A DNA stretch of 64,000 bases from Nocardia cyriacigeorgica (GTDB lineage Bacteria > Actinomycetota > Actinomycetes > Mycobacteriales > Mycobacteriaceae). The translations under genes were made by a program, and so were the position numbers. This document shows, in pieces, positions 26,758-34,982 of the stretch (positions within the stretch are counted from its first letter, which is position 1; each line of letters begins with the position of its first letter). A model generated the notes under the pieces. That model was given only the letters and a program-made list of their open reading frames with translations. It was not told where the DNA came from and made no database searches. The stretch covers positions 98,389 through 162,388 of the forward strand of contig NZ_JARWNX010000042.1 in the NCBI RefSeq assembly GCF_029868385.1. The letters are read 5' to 3'.

Positions 26758-27360
26758 ATGACCCGATTTGCTCTCCTCGCTGCGGTTGTTGCCTCCGCGG
26801 CGGTTCTCACTGCCTGTGGCGGTGGGAGCGCGTCCGATTCGGATTCTTCGGCATCGAGCACGGTTTCCGTACGTGACTCGACCTCGGCGCCCACAGCGAG
26901 CACCGGCCGGTCGGCGGCGGAGCCGTCGGCCGAGGCGCCCGAACCGCCGGTGGCGGCACCTGCCGAGCCTCCGGTGGCGGCACCCGCGCCGCCCGCTGCC
27001 CAGCCGGAACCTCCGGCCGCGCAACCAGGACCGTCCTCAGCGCAGCCGGGGCCGTCGGCCGGTGAACCGGTCGCCGATCCCTGCGCCGTGGTGACCCGCG
27101 AATACCTGATCACCACGCTGCGAATGACCGGCGGGCCACAGTTCCCGTTGGCCGACCTCCAGCAACCGCGGTGCCTCGGCCTGTTCGCCACCGCGATGGG
27201 CACCTCGGACGGTGCGTCCCCGGCGGAGGTCTACCTGTTCCAGTACGGCGAACATGCCGGACAGAAGCACTGGCGGGTGATCGACGTCGGGACCGATCTC
27301 GATTGCGTGAATCGCCACGGTGTCCCGGCTGCCGACGCCCGCCCCCTGCAATGCGCCTAG
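26758..27360 (+). CDS. Proline-rich lipoprotein of unknown function
   Basis: A 200-residue lipoprotein with the lipobox L-T-A-C-G (Cys 20). A long low-complexity linker rich in Ala, Pro, Glu and Gln (residues about 50-105) with repeated P-P-V-A-A-P and A-A-Q-P units would span the cell wall. The C-terminal domain (residues 106-200) has three cysteines and the segment AEVYLFQYGEHAGQKHW. It recalls small actinobacterial envelope domains but I do not recognise it. AGGAGG precedes the ATG. Confidence 0.78.
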   Translation: MTRFALLAAVVASAAVLTACGGGSASDSDSSASSTVSVRDSTSAPTASTGRSAAEPSAEAPEPPVAAPAEPPVAAPAPPAAQPEPPAAQPGPSSAQPGPSAGEPVADPCAVVTREYLITTLRMTGGPQFPLADLQQPRCLGLFATAMGTSDGASPAEVYLFQYGEHAGQKHWRVIDVGTDLDCVNRHGVPAADARPLQCA

Positions 27361-27448
27361 GCAGTGCCCGTCTCGGTCCGTCACCGTTCGAGTGGATCGG
27401 AAGGTGGCGGGCGAGGGGCAGCGTTGCCGCCGATTGCCCGGCCGGGCG

Positions 27449-28153
27449 TCATAGATCCGCGAAGCAGACGACGAACTTGCGTTCGGAGTAGACGAAACCG
27501 CGATCGGCGTCGGGACAGGTATCCACTTCGGTGGTGTTCTGTTTCACCGCAACCACTTTGACGCCGTCGGCGGAGGTGCAGGGGATGCGGGCCGGCGCCG
27601 GTTCGAGTGCCATACAGGAGCCGACGGTCCAGTCGATGTCCAGGCAGAGGGTGGTCTTGTCGACCGAGTGGGAATGGTCGGAATCGGCGGGGCAACTGGC
27701 GCCCTCCCCACCCTTGTCGACGACCCGGTAGGTGGAATCGGGGCTCCCGCAGGCGGTTTTGCCGACCTTGGCCGGGTCCGGATCGAGGACGACGCAGTCG
27801 CCGACCTCCACCTTCAGGGGCACCGCTTCCTTCGCGGTCTTGTTCGCCGCGATGGGGGTGGCGGAGGTCGATGTGGTCGACGGCGTGATTGTGGTGGTCG
27901 CGGGCGGGGCCAGACCAGGTTGCGTCGACACTGCTTTCGGCGGTGTCGGCTGGACCGCGCTGGTGGCGGTGGTGCCCTGTGTGGCCTCGGCGACGGTGGA
28001 CTCCAACGAGGACGCCAGCACCGTGACGCCCACTATCAGGATCCCCGCGGTGACGAATGCCCCGATGGCGACGGTGAGCGCGGTATTGGACAGTCGGCGG
28101 CGGCTGCGGTTGGGTGTGGGGTCGTTGTCCTGGCCGGTCATCGGCCCGGTCAC
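27449..28153 (-). CDS. LppU-like single-pass membrane protein
   Basis: A 234-residue protein with a basic cytoplasmic head, one membrane helix (ALTVAIGAFVTAGILIVGVTVLA, about residues 24-46), a Thr/Pro linker and an external domain with six or more cysteines. The V-G-D-C-V, T-A-C-G and F-V-Y-S-E-R-K-F-V-V-C blocks match the LppU/SCO3897 type of actinobacterial envelope proteins. The ATG overlaps the stop of the upstream gene (28150) by four bases, so the two are translationally coupled. Confidence 0.75.
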   Translation of the reverse strand: MTGPMTGQDNDPTPNRSRRRLSNTALTVAIGAFVTAGILIVGVTVLASSLESTVAEATQGTTATSAVQPTPPKAVSTQPGLAPPATTTITPSTTSTSATPIAANKTAKEAVPLKVEVGDCVVLDPDPAKVGKTACGSPDSTYRVVDKGGEGASCPADSDHSHSVDKTTLCLDIDWTVGSCMALEPAPARIPCTSADGVKVVAVKQNTTEVDTCPDADRGFVYSERKFVVCFADL

Positions 28154-28770
28154 GGTTGGCCGTTGAGGACGGCGAGGATGGCGTCGGTGAAGGGCTGGCC
28201 GCCCATGATGACGCCGCCCGCGAGCCCGCCGACGACCGCGCCGATCGGCCCGGTGAGCAGGGTGAAGAAGCCCATACCGATCACGGCGCCGACCAGGCCG
28301 CCGATCACGGCGCCGGCGACGACGCCGACCACGTTCTTCTCCAGTTCGGCGACCAGGCGCGACATGGAGCTGATCGGCCGCATCTCGCCGATCTCCTCGG
28401 CCGACGGCTTGGTGGTGAGGGTGAGTTCACGGCCGTCATCGGCGATTTCGTGCGCCACCGTCATCCGGCTGCCCGAGATCTCGTAGGCCAGCGGAATTTC
28501 GGCGACGACAGCGCCGTCCTCGGATTTCAGCACCGCCCGCTCACCCGCGCCCTGCTCATCGGCGACGACCTCGAACCGGCCGTCGTCGACCTTGGTGGTG
28601 ATGGTGCGCCCGGCGCGGTCGGTGGTGGTGGTGTAGTCGATCCCCTGCTCCACACCCTGTGCCCGCAGTTCCTCGCTGACCTTCGGTGGTTTCGAATGCG
28701 CGGTGCCAGCGGAGATGCCGATGGCGGCGACGGCGACGACGGCGGTGGCGGCGAAGGTGCCGAACTTCAT
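28150..28770 (-). CDS. Exported protein with C-terminal glycine-zipper membrane segment
   Basis: A 206-residue protein. The signal peptide (FAATAVVAVAAIGISAGTAH) is followed by a soluble domain of about 110 residues and a Gly-rich hydrophobic hairpin at residues 148-195 (VVGVVAGAVIGGLVGAVIG and PIGAVVGGLAGGVIMGG), a glycine-zipper pattern that packs or inserts in membranes. Family unknown. It is the first gene of a two-gene operon with the LppU-like protein. Confidence 0.75.
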   Translation of the reverse strand: MKFGTFAATAVVAVAAIGISAGTAHSKPPKVSEELRAQGVEQGIDYTTTTDRAGRTITTKVDDGRFEVVADEQGAGERAVLKSEDGAVVAEIPLAYEISGSRMTVAHEIADDGRELTLTTKPSAEEIGEMRPISSMSRLVAELEKNVVGVVAGAVIGGLVGAVIGMGFFTLLTGPIGAVVGGLAGGVIMGGQPFTDAILAVLNGQP

Positions 28771-29119
28771 TCCAGGAATCCCTTACTCACGCGATATGCC
28801 CGGCGTATTGCCGGACGGCGCGGAGTTTACGGCGGGCGGAACCATCCGTCCCAAGAATGGAAACGCTGATCTACCAGCGGATTTTGTGAAAATCAATCAT
28901 TCAAATTCTTTTTCGGGGGTTGGTACCGACCCGCTATCACTCGCGACCTGCAACGATCTGAAATCGCCCCCGACCAGCTCACCCACCCATGCGTAACGGA
29001 GATCACAGTAACGCCCTCCAGTGGCCCAAGCCATCACCCCACCGCGCCGCATCGCGGAGTGGTACCTGAAGGGGGTCTCTCGGCCGATGCCGCAGCCAGG
29101 TGCCACTCGGCGATACCGG
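28771..29119. other. Intergenic region, 349 bases, with an AT-rich patch
   Basis: Lies upstream of the glycine-zipper gene and downstream of the DUF397 genes. An unusually AT-rich stretch (about 28883-28915) stands out from the GC-rich surroundings and may hold the promoter of the minus-strand operon. No gene is supported. Confidence 0.45.
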
Positions 29120-29329
29120 TCAGGCGGGGTGGATGAAATGGTGGTGTCGGATGGAAGTAGTGAAGGTGTCCCAGGCGGTCGGGGTGAATACGAGGGCTGG
29201 GCCGGTGGGGTTTTTGGAGTCTCGGACGGCGACGTGGGCGTGGGTCAGGTGGGCGACTTCGACGCATTCGGATTCGCCGGAGCTGCGGCTGCTCTTGAAC
29301 CAGTGTGCTCCGGACAGGTCGGCCGTCAT
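29120..29329 (-). CDS. DUF397 protein, second copy
   Basis: A 69-residue DUF397 domain (W-F-K-S-S-R-S-S near residue 10, C-V-E-V-A near residue 22, V-R-D-S-K-N-P near residue 35). Small DUF397 proteins pair with XRE/DUF5753 regulators; in Streptomyces such pairs are toxin-antitoxin-like and affect antibiotic production. It is nearly identical to the gene before it except for the tail and overlaps it by four bases, so it arose by tandem duplication. The C-terminal tail differs (IRHHHFIHPA). Confidence 0.88.
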   Translation of the reverse strand: MTADLSGAHWFKSSRSSGESECVEVAHLTHAHVAVRDSKNPTGPALVFTPTAWDTFTTSIRHHHFIHPA

Positions 29330-29529
29330 CGCGTGAGTCCGCCGTTCTGTAGTGCGGTGGTGAAGGTGTCCCAGGCGGTGGGGGTGAATACCAGGGCCGG
29401 GCCGGTGGGGTTCTTGGAGTCTCGGACGCCGACGTGGGCGTGGGTCAGGTGGGCGACCTCGACGCATTCTTTGCCCATCGAACTACGGCTGCTCTTGAAC
29501 CAGCGGGCACCGGATAGATCAACAGTCAC
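29326..29529 (-). CDS. DUF397 protein, first copy
   Basis: A 67-residue DUF397 protein. It shares the W-F-K-S-S-R-S-S opening and the long block from C-V-E-V-A through V-R-D-S-K-N-P-T-G-P-A to T-A-W-D-T-F-T with its neighbour. It overlaps the XRE gene upstream and the second DUF397 gene downstream by four bases each (ATGA type), showing a coupled three-gene operon. It is the likely functional partner of the XRE protein. Confidence 0.9.
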   Translation of the reverse strand: MTVDLSGARWFKSSRSSMGKECVEVAHLTHAHVGVRDSKNPTGPALVFTPTAWDTFTTALQNGGLTR

Positions 29530-30410
29530 TGCTTGAACTCCTTAGCCATCTGTCGGATGAGATTCCGACTGGATACGACATCCAGTGCAGCGCGCCGGAT
29601 AGTGGCCGATGCGGTGCGGTACTTCTGAATGTCGTGCTCTCCCTCAAGGTACAGGTCGCCTGTGTAGTTCTCGATGTAAATTACGGGCGGATCCGCGTCG
29701 GTTCCCACCCTGGGGCGGAAGTCGAGTACGACATACGGCCCGACCGGTCCGCCGAGTGGAAAACCCGCTTTATAGGGCAGGATTCGGATTGCAACATTCG
29801 GCCTAGTGCTCACATCGGCGAGGTGTCGCAATTGGGTAGCCATCACCGCAGGGCCACCGACGATCGTGTGCAACACAGACTCGTGTAACACCACGTCCAA
29901 CTCCACCGGCTTGACCTTCCGCGTAAAGATCCTTTGTCGTTTCGTTCGCAGCTCGATCCGCATCTCTTGCTCGTCAGCGGAATCGCTTGTGAAGTAGGTC
30001 CGGTCGAGGACGCGGGCGTAGTCGCTGGTCTGTAGGAGTCCGGGAATGATGTCGGGACGGAAGATGTCCAGACGCCGCGCCGAACTCTCCATGCCCACAT
30101 ACACATTGAAGGTTTCCGGGATCAGTTCGCCGAAGGCATGCCACCAGCACTTGATTGCCCCCTGTTGCGCCAGCCCGATCATGGCAGCTGTCCGATCGGC
30201 CTCGAAATCTAGAAACTCGCACAGTGTTCGGATGTCGTGCCTGGTCAGCTTCCCAGGCTGGCCTCGCTCCAACCGGCTCAGCTTGCTCGGACTCCATTCC
30301 ATGTGACTCGCCACCTGATCGAGAGTCAGGTGTGCGTCGCTGCGGGCGTTGCGGAAGTACTTCCCCAACTCGCGAAGTGGAAGTGATGGGCCGGTGCCAT
30401 CTTCTGTCAT
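29526..30410 (-). CDS. XRE family regulator with DUF5753 domain (Scr1/BldB-partner type)
   Basis: A 294-residue protein. Residues 15-75 are a helix-turn-helix (LTLDQVASHMEWSPSKLSRL). The rest is the DUF5753 ligand-like domain, with P-G-L-L-Q-T-S-D-Y-A-R near residue 122 and an aromatic-rich end including V-Y-I-E-N-Y-T-G-D-L-Y-L-E. Proteins of this kind are encoded with DUF397 partners, which counteract or modulate them. It heads the operon with two DUF397 genes and is divergent from the unknown pair at 30704-31515. Confidence 0.92.
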   Translation of the reverse strand: MTEDGTGPSLPLRELGKYFRNARSDAHLTLDQVASHMEWSPSKLSRLERGQPGKLTRHDIRTLCEFLDFEADRTAAMIGLAQQGAIKCWWHAFGELIPETFNVYVGMESSARRLDIFRPDIIPGLLQTSDYARVLDRTYFTSDSADEQEMRIELRTKRQRIFTRKVKPVELDVVLHESVLHTIVGGPAVMATQLRHLADVSTRPNVAIRILPYKAGFPLGGPVGPYVVLDFRPRVGTDADPPVIYIENYTGDLYLEGEHDIQKYRTASATIRRAALDVVSSRNLIRQMAKEFKQ

Positions 30411-30703
30411 GACGTATCCCCTTCAGCTGTCTGTCGGTCCGGCAGTCGAGTGCTGTCGGAAACCATGGTCGGCGCTGTCATGGCGACAGCAAACCGCTAT
30501 CAAGCTGCCCCTGACCCTGGAGAATCCCCGCAATTCGCGGTTATCGCTCGATCGGCCTTCATGAGCCGTATCGGTACTGCTCAACTGTGTGCGCGCTCGG
30601 TGGGAGTTGCTCCGGAAACGCCCCTCCCTCGACTCCCGATCCGGTGTCCGTCATCACACCGGGCCGAGCGCACCCATCCTACCCGCGACCCGAAGGTGCT
30701 GCT

Positions 30704-31210
30704 ATGGAGCATGTTCCGCTCGGAGACACACCGCGCTCACGCTGTCACTTCTATCGGCGTGTCTGCGATCTGCCCGCTTGGATCGACCCGCCTGAGATCG
30801 GACGCATCGTCATGCGCGCCGATCATGTGTGGGGGTTGATGATGCCCTCGGCGCTCGGACTGGCCGTGCACGGCGATCTACGACGTTCCCGCGACCATGA
30901 TTCGGCTTCCGGTGTCGGGCCGATCATCTCGCATATGCGCTCGGGACGCTGGACGTTTCTGATCCGCCCGGACCTGCCCGACGACACCGCACTCTTCGCC
31001 GAAATGTTCCGGCTCGACGTCTCCGTCGTCCGCACCGGCGCCACCATCGCCCTGCCTTCCCCAACCGATCAGGGCGACCGATTCCGTCGGTGGATCCAGC
31101 CGCCCCGCTGCCCTTTCCGGCCGTCCGGACTGACGGTCATCGATTCGATCCGAGCCTGCGCGGGCAGAAGCGGCTGGTTGCGCACGCCGAGCACCGGGTA
31201 CCCGCGGTGA
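30704..31210 (+). CDS. Unknown protein next to XRE-DUF397 operon
   Basis: A 168-residue soluble protein with a Cys/Trp-containing N-terminus and a core W-T-F-L-I-R-P-D-L-P-D-D followed by S-V-V-R-T-G-A-T-I-A-L-P-S-P and R-R-W-I-Q-P-P. I have the impression of a family that often travels with XRE-DUF397 genes in Nocardia, but no function is known to me. ATG 30704 has AAGG upstream. The next gene's GTG overlaps this stop by four bases. Confidence 0.65.
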   Translation: MEHVPLGDTPRSRCHFYRRVCDLPAWIDPPEIGRIVMRADHVWGLMMPSALGLAVHGDLRRSRDHDSASGVGPIISHMRSGRWTFLIRPDLPDDTALFAEMFRLDVSVVRTGATIALPSPTDQGDRFRRWIQPPRCPFRPSGLTVIDSIRACAGRSGWLRTPSTGYPR

Positions 31211-31515
31211 ACGACCGGTCTCGCCGGCCGGGCGAGTGGCCTGACGCCGAGGAACCCGCCGCGGCGCCGAGCGGCGAGCATGCTCTCGGAGACAACGATG
31301 AGTCTGCGACCGGGTCACCACGTCCCGACGAACCCGACGTGCACCTGAGCGTCCACCTACATGGCCTGCGCTTCGATTTCGCCATCTGCCACACCGCCGC
31401 CTCGAGATTCATCGCCGAATGGAAAACCCGCCACCACCCCGGCGCCGCCGAAATCCTCCCCGGTGACCCATGCGGTCTCGGGCGGTTGCCGACGGAACGC
31501 CTGTATCTCCTGTGA
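31207..31515 (+). CDS. Small unknown protein coupled to the preceding gene
   Basis: A 102-residue protein. The first half is charged and disordered-looking (Glu/Asp/Pro-rich). The second half has a compact pattern: V-H-L-S-V-H-L-H-G-L-R-F-D-F-A and R-F-I-A-E-W-K-T-R. GTG 31207 overlaps the upstream stop (GTGA), so translation is coupled and the products may interact. Function unknown. Confidence 0.65.
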   Translation: MNDRSRRPGEWPDAEEPAAAPSGEHALGDNDESATGSPRPDEPDVHLSVHLHGLRFDFAICHTAASRFIAEWKTRHHPGAAEILPGDPCGLGRLPTERLYLL

Positions 31516-31620
31516 GGCGCCCGCCTGGTGACCCGTTGTCATCGGCGCTCAGGGCCCTCGATCCGAGCTCGGCGTGGGCCTTCGACGGACATCTCACATG
31601 CGCGATTGCGTGTCGACGGA

Positions 31621-33234
31621 TCAGGCGGCGGTCGGTGTGGAAGTTCCCTGTCGGCGTCGCCACTGCCGGTGTTTTTCGCGGTCGTATTCGTGGCGTAGGT
31701 GGATGCGTGACAACGCTTGGGCGAGTAGTTCGTTGGCGTGGTGGCGGTGGTTGAGGCGTGGCTTTTGTTGTGGGTCGATGTGGGTTGGGGCGATCCAGGC
31801 GGTGCGTCCGGCGTAGGGGGAGCGGGGGCCTTCGATGCGGGTTTTCCAGCCGCCAGGTCCGTCGTGGATCAATGCGTGGCAGGCGTCGCAGGCGAGGGTG
31901 AGGTTCTCGATGTCGGTGCTGCCGTTGTTGCGGTAGTCGAGCACGTGGTGGACCGCGCACAGGCTCGCCGGGGCATTGCATCCGGGGCGGGAGCAGCCCT
32001 TCAGAGCGGCGATCAACGCCAGCCGTTGATCGCGAGACGCGAGCCGTTTCATCCGTCCCAGATGTAGTGGGAGTCCGGCGTGGTCGAAGACCGCCAGCCA
32101 CGGTTGTGAGCGTTCGGCCATGTCCAAAGCGTCTCGGAGGGGGACGGTGCCGCCGGTGGCGGTGGTGGCGACTCCGGCTTCGCGTTCCACATCGTCGACC
32201 GACATCGTCAATATCGTTGCGACCGGGACTCCGCGGTGGGTGCCGAGTTGTTCGCTGATGACACCGGATGTCAGGAGTGCTTTGATCGCATCATGGTTGC
32301 GTTGGGCGGGTGAGCGGTGGTCGCGGGTGGCGGCTTCGGCCAGTACCGGGTTCGCTTCTTCGGCCGCAGGACCGTTGGTGTCAGCGCTCGGCGTCGCCGT
32401 ACTCTGCGGCCAGGCGCTCCTCCTGCCTGGTTCGGCGGGCGGGTTCGCAACTTCGGTGGCAGGGCGATTGGCACCCGAACTCGCGGCAGCGTTGATTCCG
32501 GGGCTGGTGGGGTCGTCGGGGTTGCACATGCCGGGGCGGGCGTATCTGGCCAGTAGCGGGTCCAGGAGTGCGCGCAGGACGGGGTCGATGTCGCCGCGGA
32601 TGGGGCTCATCCCGTCGGGACGTTGGCGGCCGATGGTGATGCCGCGCATGCGGGCACGGTCGTTGTCGGTGGTGAGGCGGCCGTCGGGGTCGAGGTAGGC
32701 CAGGATTTTGTCACCGACCTTGCCGATGTCGTCCGGGGAGCCGGTGCGGGCGAAATCGGTGAGGATTTCTTCGGCGGCAGCGCGGTCATCATCGGAGGCA
32801 CCGCGCGGGACGCGGTTGATGACTGCGGCGATACCACGGACATGGTCGGGGGAAATATCACCGACGGTAAGGGCTTGGGCGGTGTGCGGGAGGCGGGGGT
32901 CGACCGGTTCGCCGGCCATGTCGTGGAAAGTGGCGACTGTTTGTGCCTGATGGACCCTCGCGCCTGCGTCCGCGCCGGCGAGGTTCAATGTTTCCATCAG
33001 GAAGCGTTTCAACGATTTCGAGCCGTATCGGGCGGGCAGGGACCGGTCGGAGGCTTCGACCAGGAGCCGGTGGCGCACCATGGTCAGCATTCGGGCGCAG
33101 CGCTCCACGTCTCGCATCAGATCGATCACGCCATCATCGGTCAGCGGGGTCAGGGGTTCGTCGAGCAGGCCGGTGACAGCGGTATGCAGCGCCGCTACTG
33201 CACCTTTCTCATCTATCCCCCCACTCGAACCCAT
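31621..33234 (-). CDS. DUF222 / HNH endonuclease protein (13E12-repeat type)
   Basis: A 537-residue protein. Residues about 20-300 form the DUF222 domain, with an Ala/Pro-rich insert near 250-310. Residues about 440-500 form an HNH nuclease: zinc cysteines in C-S-R-P-G-C and C-D-A-C-H, catalytic H-H in A-V-H-H-V-L-D-Y, and ENLTLACDACHALIHDG. In mycobacteria these are the 13E12-repeat proteins, present in many copies and linked to mobile segments. It lies alone in the accessory block between cbs and metB. No flanking repeats were identified. Confidence 0.9.
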   Translation of the reverse strand: MGSSGGIDEKGAVAALHTAVTGLLDEPLTPLTDDGVIDLMRDVERCARMLTMVRHRLLVEASDRSLPARYGSKSLKRFLMETLNLAGADAGARVHQAQTVATFHDMAGEPVDPRLPHTAQALTVGDISPDHVRGIAAVINRVPRGASDDDRAAAEEILTDFARTGSPDDIGKVGDKILAYLDPDGRLTTDNDRARMRGITIGRQRPDGMSPIRGDIDPVLRALLDPLLARYARPGMCNPDDPTSPGINAAASSGANRPATEVANPPAEPGRRSAWPQSTATPSADTNGPAAEEANPVLAEAATRDHRSPAQRNHDAIKALLTSGVISEQLGTHRGVPVATILTMSVDDVEREAGVATTATGGTVPLRDALDMAERSQPWLAVFDHAGLPLHLGRMKRLASRDQRLALIAALKGCSRPGCNAPASLCAVHHVLDYRNNGSTDIENLTLACDACHALIHDGPGGWKTRIEGPRSPYAGRTAWIAPTHIDPQQKPRLNHRHHANELLAQALSRIHLRHEYDREKHRQWRRRQGTSTPTAA

Positions 33235-33391
33235 GTTCGAATTCTATCGCATTATGCCGCCCGAGGGTAGCGAAAATGCTATCTGATCTGCACTTTTCAC
33301 ACCGCCACCGGGGCGGGGATTACGGGTCTCGTCCGCTGAGGTAATCACCGCCTGGATGCCGGGCGAGCCGGCATCCAGGCGGGCCGAAGCG

Positions 33392-34003
33392 TTACGAGGG
33401 CTTCTGGCAGTCCAGCCACTTACCGTCTTCCTTGAGGTACGAATTGGTGTCGGTCTTTGTCTCCGACTGCGCGCCTTCGTTCTTCCAGGTGGAGGTGATG
33501 TCAGCGGTTGCCTTTTCTCCGGTCACCTTGATGTTGTCGACCTTGTCGACGCTGACCGTGGTGGTTTCGCGCATGATCGCCAGGTTCGCGGCCTTATAGG
33601 CCGGTTCGTCGTAGCGGATGAACGCGTCGACCAGGTTGTTGATGCTCTCATCGGAGGCGGCCGGGTATTCCGCTTTCAGCGCGGCGGCCAGCTGATCGGC
33701 CGGTTTTGCGGCGAACTCCTCGGCCGTTCCTGCCGAGCTGAGCGGCGGGAACATGGTGTTCGGCATGTTCTTGACCTCCTCGCGGTACTGGGTGCAGGTC
33801 AGCTCTGCCATCCGATCGAAATCGAAGGTCGCCATCGCGGGCCCCTGCGCCGCGATGAGGTCGCGGATCTGTTGCGCGTCACCGCCCTCGGTGGCGGCCG
33901 GCGCCGACGCGGACGACGAAGTCGCGGTGGTCGACTCCTCCGAGCCGCAACCCACTGCCGCTACCGCGACGAAAGCCAGCCCAATTGCAAGTGTGCGCTT
34001 CAC
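33392..34003 (-). CDS. Lipoprotein with NTF2-like (DUF4878-type) domain
   Basis: A 203-residue lipoprotein: lipobox V-A-A-V-G-C-G (Cys near residue 18), Ser/Ala linker, then a helical-plus-beta domain ending in V-T-G-E-K-A-T-A-D-I and L-K-E-D-G-K-W-L-D-C. The strand pattern near the end, with K-W-L/x-x-C, recalls NTF2-like Mce-associated or DUF4878 domains. The fit is moderate. GTG 34003 is chosen as the start because the signal peptide begins there; longer readings have no signal sequence. Confidence 0.7.
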   Translation of the reverse strand: MKRTLAIGLAFVAVAAVGCGSEESTTATSSSASAPAATEGGDAQQIRDLIAAQGPAMATFDFDRMAELTCTQYREEVKNMPNTMFPPLSSAGTAEEFAAKPADQLAAALKAEYPAASDESINNLVDAFIRYDEPAYKAANLAIMRETTTVSVDKVDNIKVTGEKATADITSTWKNEGAQSETKTDTNSYLKEDGKWLDCQKPS

Positions 34004-34211
34004 CAGAGTTCTTTCGGTCGATCGATGACGGCAGCCGCGCGAGCCCCGAAGTGGGGAGGGTTGCGACGCCGTCTGTGGGACAGCGAACAGTACCGCGAGG
34101 TCTGGAATCCACGCGAGCCGATTCGGCCCCCCAAAAATGGTGGTTCCACCCCTGTGACCTGCTATCACCTGTCGTCGGATGCAGATGCGAGTCCGGTCGC
34201 GCGGAAATGGA

Positions 34212-34982
34212 CTACCAGGCCACTTCTTCGGCTTCCTCACGGAGGCGGCGGCGGGTGCGGTCGACCCAGTGGGTGAACTGTTCGGTGAAGGTGGCGCCGG
34301 TGGCGGGGCGGACGGTCAGCTGATCGCGAATGCGGTGCTCCTGATAGCGGCCGTCGCCGGTGATATCGAACCACTGGGTGGCGTATCTCGGCTGCGGGCG
34401 GCTGTGGATCGGGCCGGTGAGCAGGCCCGCGTTGCCGCCGCCATCGGCAGGGCGCAGCACCAGGCGTTGATATTCCTCGCGCGGGCTGCGATGGGCGAAA
34501 CTGGAGCCGCCTGGTGTGCGGCTCGGATCGAGATCGGCCAGGTGAAAGGTGGCCGGAGCGAATTTGCCCGGCGCGCAGGCCGGGAGTGCCGCGGCCAGTC
34601 GGGCGGGCAGCTGCTCCGGACGGAACAGACGACAGGTGATCCGGCCGTCGACGCCGTCGATGGCCGTTTGTGACAGCATCACCGCCTGATACGCGGTACT
34701 CGCGCCGACCACGCGATATTCGCCTTCGCGTCCACGTTTGGTTCGCGTTGTGCCGCCGAGGATTTCGATGCGGAAATCGGATGCGGCGAGTGTATGGAAC
34801 GCGAGTCGGATGCGTTCGAGTTCATCGCGGTCGTAGCCCGCGCGGATCGTTTCCCGGTGGGCCGCGGCCTCGCCACGGAAGGCGAACCGGCTCACATATC
34901 GCAACGGACGTGGGAAGCGATCATGCGCATCGCTGTACCACAGGGCCGCGAAATCATCGGGGTCCCATTTCCATTCGATCAC
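34212..34982 (-). CDS. EspG family ESX secretion-associated protein
   Basis: A 256-residue cytoplasmic protein that starts W-K-W-D-P-D-D-F-A-A-L-W and has the EspG pattern of long antiparallel strands, e.g. R-I-E-I-L-G-G and Y-R-V-V-G-A-S. EspG proteins are chaperones that bind PPE-type substrates and deliver them to a type VII (ESX) system. Its start overlaps by four bases the end of the WXG/Gly-rich gene, its probable client. No ESX core genes (eccB, eccC, eccD, mycP) are in the window. Confidence 0.85.
   Translation of the reverse strand: MIEWKWDPDDFAALWYSDAHDRFPRPLRYVSRFAFRGEAAAHRETIRAGYDRDELERIRLAFHTLAASDFRIEILGGTTRTKRGREGEYRVVGASTAYQAVMLSQTAIDGVDGRITCRLFRPEQLPARLAAALPACAPGKFAPATFHLADLDPSRTPGGSSFAHRSPREEYQRLVLRPADGGGNAGLLTGPIHSRPQPRYATQWFDITGDGRYQEHRIRDQLTVRPATGATFTEQFTHWVDRTRRRLREEAEEVAW

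Noticed and set aside
31621..33234. DUF222/HNH gene as a homing endonuclease or intron
   Set aside because: It stands alone between complete genes; no split host gene, intein or intron boundaries are visible.
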